Source: Christensenella sp964592155 (GTDB taxonomy: Bacteria > Bacillota > Clostridia > Christensenellales > Christensenellaceae). Taken from it: a stretch of DNA of 6,990 nucleotides. Below, piece after piece: positions 5,601 through 6,990 of this stretch. A model generated the notes under the pieces. That model was not told where the DNA came from. It worked only from the letters and a program-made list of their open reading frames with translations, and ran no database searches. Location: NCBI GenBank assembly GCA_964592155.1, contig CAZQDA010000116.1, positions 1 through 6,990 of the forward strand, in the 5' to 3' direction. Made by a program: the position numbers and the translations under genes. Every line of letters starts with the position of its first letter. Positions within the stretch are counted from its first letter, which is position 1.

Positions 5601-6990
5601 TTATAGTTTGTGGCTGTTCATGTTCGGCATGGGAGGCCTGCGATCCCACAACGCCGAGTCGTTCATGCCCATGGTCTGGAAATATTTGTCGTAAAGCTCA
5701 CCCGGATCCGTATCAGGCCAAGACCAATCGTTCCGATTTTTAATATTATCAATCCATCGCTTCGGCGTCATAAAAAATTGATCGGCATCCGCCGCCGCAT
5801 ATCCTGCGCCTCGCGAGTAACCCTTTGCTGTAGCAACCACGCCAAGCGAATAATTCCCAATTTCCTCAGGGCTCATGACTTTGTCGCCCACGCGAAACAA
5901 CCCATATCCCTGTTCCTGCAAAAATCTTACGCCGTTTTCATCTCCAAGTCGAAGCGCTTCATCCATAATATCCTTGGGAATTTGATCTCCACACAGTTCT
6001 TTGATCTTTTGCGGATCGTTTTTGAGATAGTATGGCCCCTTCGCAGAACCAAATCCTAGCATTTCCGCTTGCCAAATTGGATTTTGCATTGTGCTGTCCA
6101 TGATTTTTCTGTAATTATCCGTAACGTCAATGACCTTTGCAGGATCAGCCTGCGTTTTTGCGTATTCAGCTTTTATAAGGAGCAAGGAGCCATCCAAAAG
6201 GGTTTTTCGTTCCTTCTCACCCATATCGGGATATAGCTGATCGAGTTTTTTAGAAAAGGCCTCTCTATAATCTCCCACAACATTTCCTTGATCATCCATA
6301 GCAAATTCCAACGGCTTTCCGTAAGATTTTTGAAGTTGCTCAAATGACACGCCTGTCGCAGTGTTGCCCCCTCCTAAGAGATCATACAGTTGTTTAAGCT
6401 CATTAGGCGCGGCGTCATATCCTTTTTTCTGGTTTTCCTCCTGCTGCTGTTCATTAGGAGAATTCGTCTTTTCGTCGCTTGCAAGCAATCTTATATTATC
6501 CTGATTATATCCGTTTTTACCCGGATCGGCAACCACACCTTTTTTTTGATTGAACAACGATTTCAAGTAAGTATCCAGCCTGGGTTCAAAAGACTTGGCC
6601 TGTTCATTCACAAAGCCCGTGCGAAGCTCCTTTTCTCCCAATAATTCCTGCAAAAATGGATCTGCCAGCGTTCCTTCCGAATATTTCCCCTTTTGTTCCG
6701 GATCATTTTCGTCATACGACCTTTCCGGTTTCTGCTCTCCTGAAAAGAGCTTGTCCGCATGAATCCCCGCCGCTTTTTTAAACAAGTCCAGCTTTTCGTT
6801 TTTGATCATTGTTTTCCACTGATTGTCGTTCAAATCATCAAGGCCGCGAATAAACGGATCTTTATATTTGTCTGCCTCTGTTTTAGCAGACAATACTTGC
6901 TCCGCAATCTCCTCCAATCTGGATTTCGGCTTAAATTCCTTTACAGCGGGCTGATCCCGGGGACGGAGTATATCTCTAAATCCATTCACA
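5601..6990 (-). CDS. C-terminal part of a large probable polymorphic toxin (type 44-like domain); 5' end outside the window
   Basis: The frame is open to the right edge; the GTG at 6989 is only the first possible start within the window and has no room for a ribosome site, so the real gene begins further right. The 462 visible residues (numbered from that GTG) are mostly charged and helical, with a hydrophilic Q/E/K-rich linker at about 171-190. The C-terminal region, about 290-450, resembles polymorphic toxin type 44, a predicted RNase domain. I base this on RVGDKVMSPEEIGNYSLGVV at 366-385, the following Gly/Ala-rich helix (AKGYSRGAGYAAADADQFF) and the acidic WPDTDPGELYDKY at 424-436, recalled from the family pattern rather than searched. 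No membrane segment or signal is visible. Such toxins carry a secretion or Rhs-type region at the N-terminus, which is not seen here. The downstream membrane protein would be the partner. If the domain call is wrong, this is a large protein of unknown function. Confidence 0.7.
   Translation of the reverse strand, partial: VNGFRDILRPRDQPAVKEFKPKSRLEEIAEQVLSAKTEADKYKDPFIRGLDDLNDNQWKTMIKNEKLDLFKKAAGIHADKLFSGEQKPERSYDENDPEQKGKYSEGTLADPFLQELLGEKELRTGFVNEQAKSFEPRLDTYLKSLFNQKKGVVADPGKNGYNQDNIRLLASDEKTNSPNEQQQEENQKKGYDAAPNELKQLYDLLGGGNTATGVSFEQLQKSYGKPLEFAMDDQGNVVGDYREAFSKKLDQLYPDMGEKERKTLLDGSLLLIKAEYAKTQADPAKVIDVTDNYRKIMDSTMQNPIWQAEMLGFGSAKGPYYLKNDPQKIKELCGDQIPKDIMDEALRLGDENGVRFLQEQGYGLFRVGDKVMSPEEIGNYSLGVVATAKGYSRGAGYAAADADQFFMTPKRWIDNIKNRNDWSWPDTDPGELYDKYFQTMGMNDSALWDRRPPMPNMNSHKL

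Overview
All recognisable genes lie on the minus strand, so the window reads from its right edge to its left edge as a densely packed run of accessory genes. The strong purine-rich ribosome sites, moderate GC with AT-rich intergenic DNA and the gene families suggest a Firmicute, perhaps a gut-type Clostridia. This is inferred from style only. No ribosomal, tRNA or core housekeeping gene is present to anchor the taxonomy.

Right part (5115-6990): the C-terminal 462+ codons of a large protein whose last ~170 residues resemble the polymorphic toxin type 44 domain. A 153-residue multi-pass membrane protein follows 24 bases later and is the natural candidate for its immunity protein. The toxin gene runs off the right edge, so its delivery end is not visible.

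Middle (3200-4901): after a 213-base gap holding a possible promoter and an operator-like dyad comes a complete AAA_14/DUF4143 ATPase with Walker A and B motifs and a C-terminal PD-(D/E)XK-like motif. A small gene for an SH3-like domain protein follows. Its upstream part looks frameshifted: a 16-codon open frame with a good ribosome site breaks off, and restoring a second copy of an 8-base repeat would join it to the rest.

Left part (1-3187): a type I restriction-modification operon in the order hsdM, rhuM, hsdS. hsdS runs off the left edge; hsdR is not in the window and would be expected beyond it. The visible part of hsdS holds the first target-recognition domain and ends in three perfect 12-base repeats (Glu-Leu-Thr-Ala x3), the same kind of spacer repeat that changes the recognition-site spacing of EcoR124-type enzymes. 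rhuM sits between hsdM and hsdS like a cassette: both of its ends use the same 8-base start/stop overlap (ATGARTAA).

Taken together this is a defence or conflict island: a probable toxin-immunity pair, a DUF4143 ATPase of the sort common in such islands, and a type I R-M system with signs of recognition-domain exchange and spacer-repeat variation. I do not see a clearly new system. The most novel points are the toxin with a membrane-protein partner, the frameshifted small gene and the rhuM cassette junctions.
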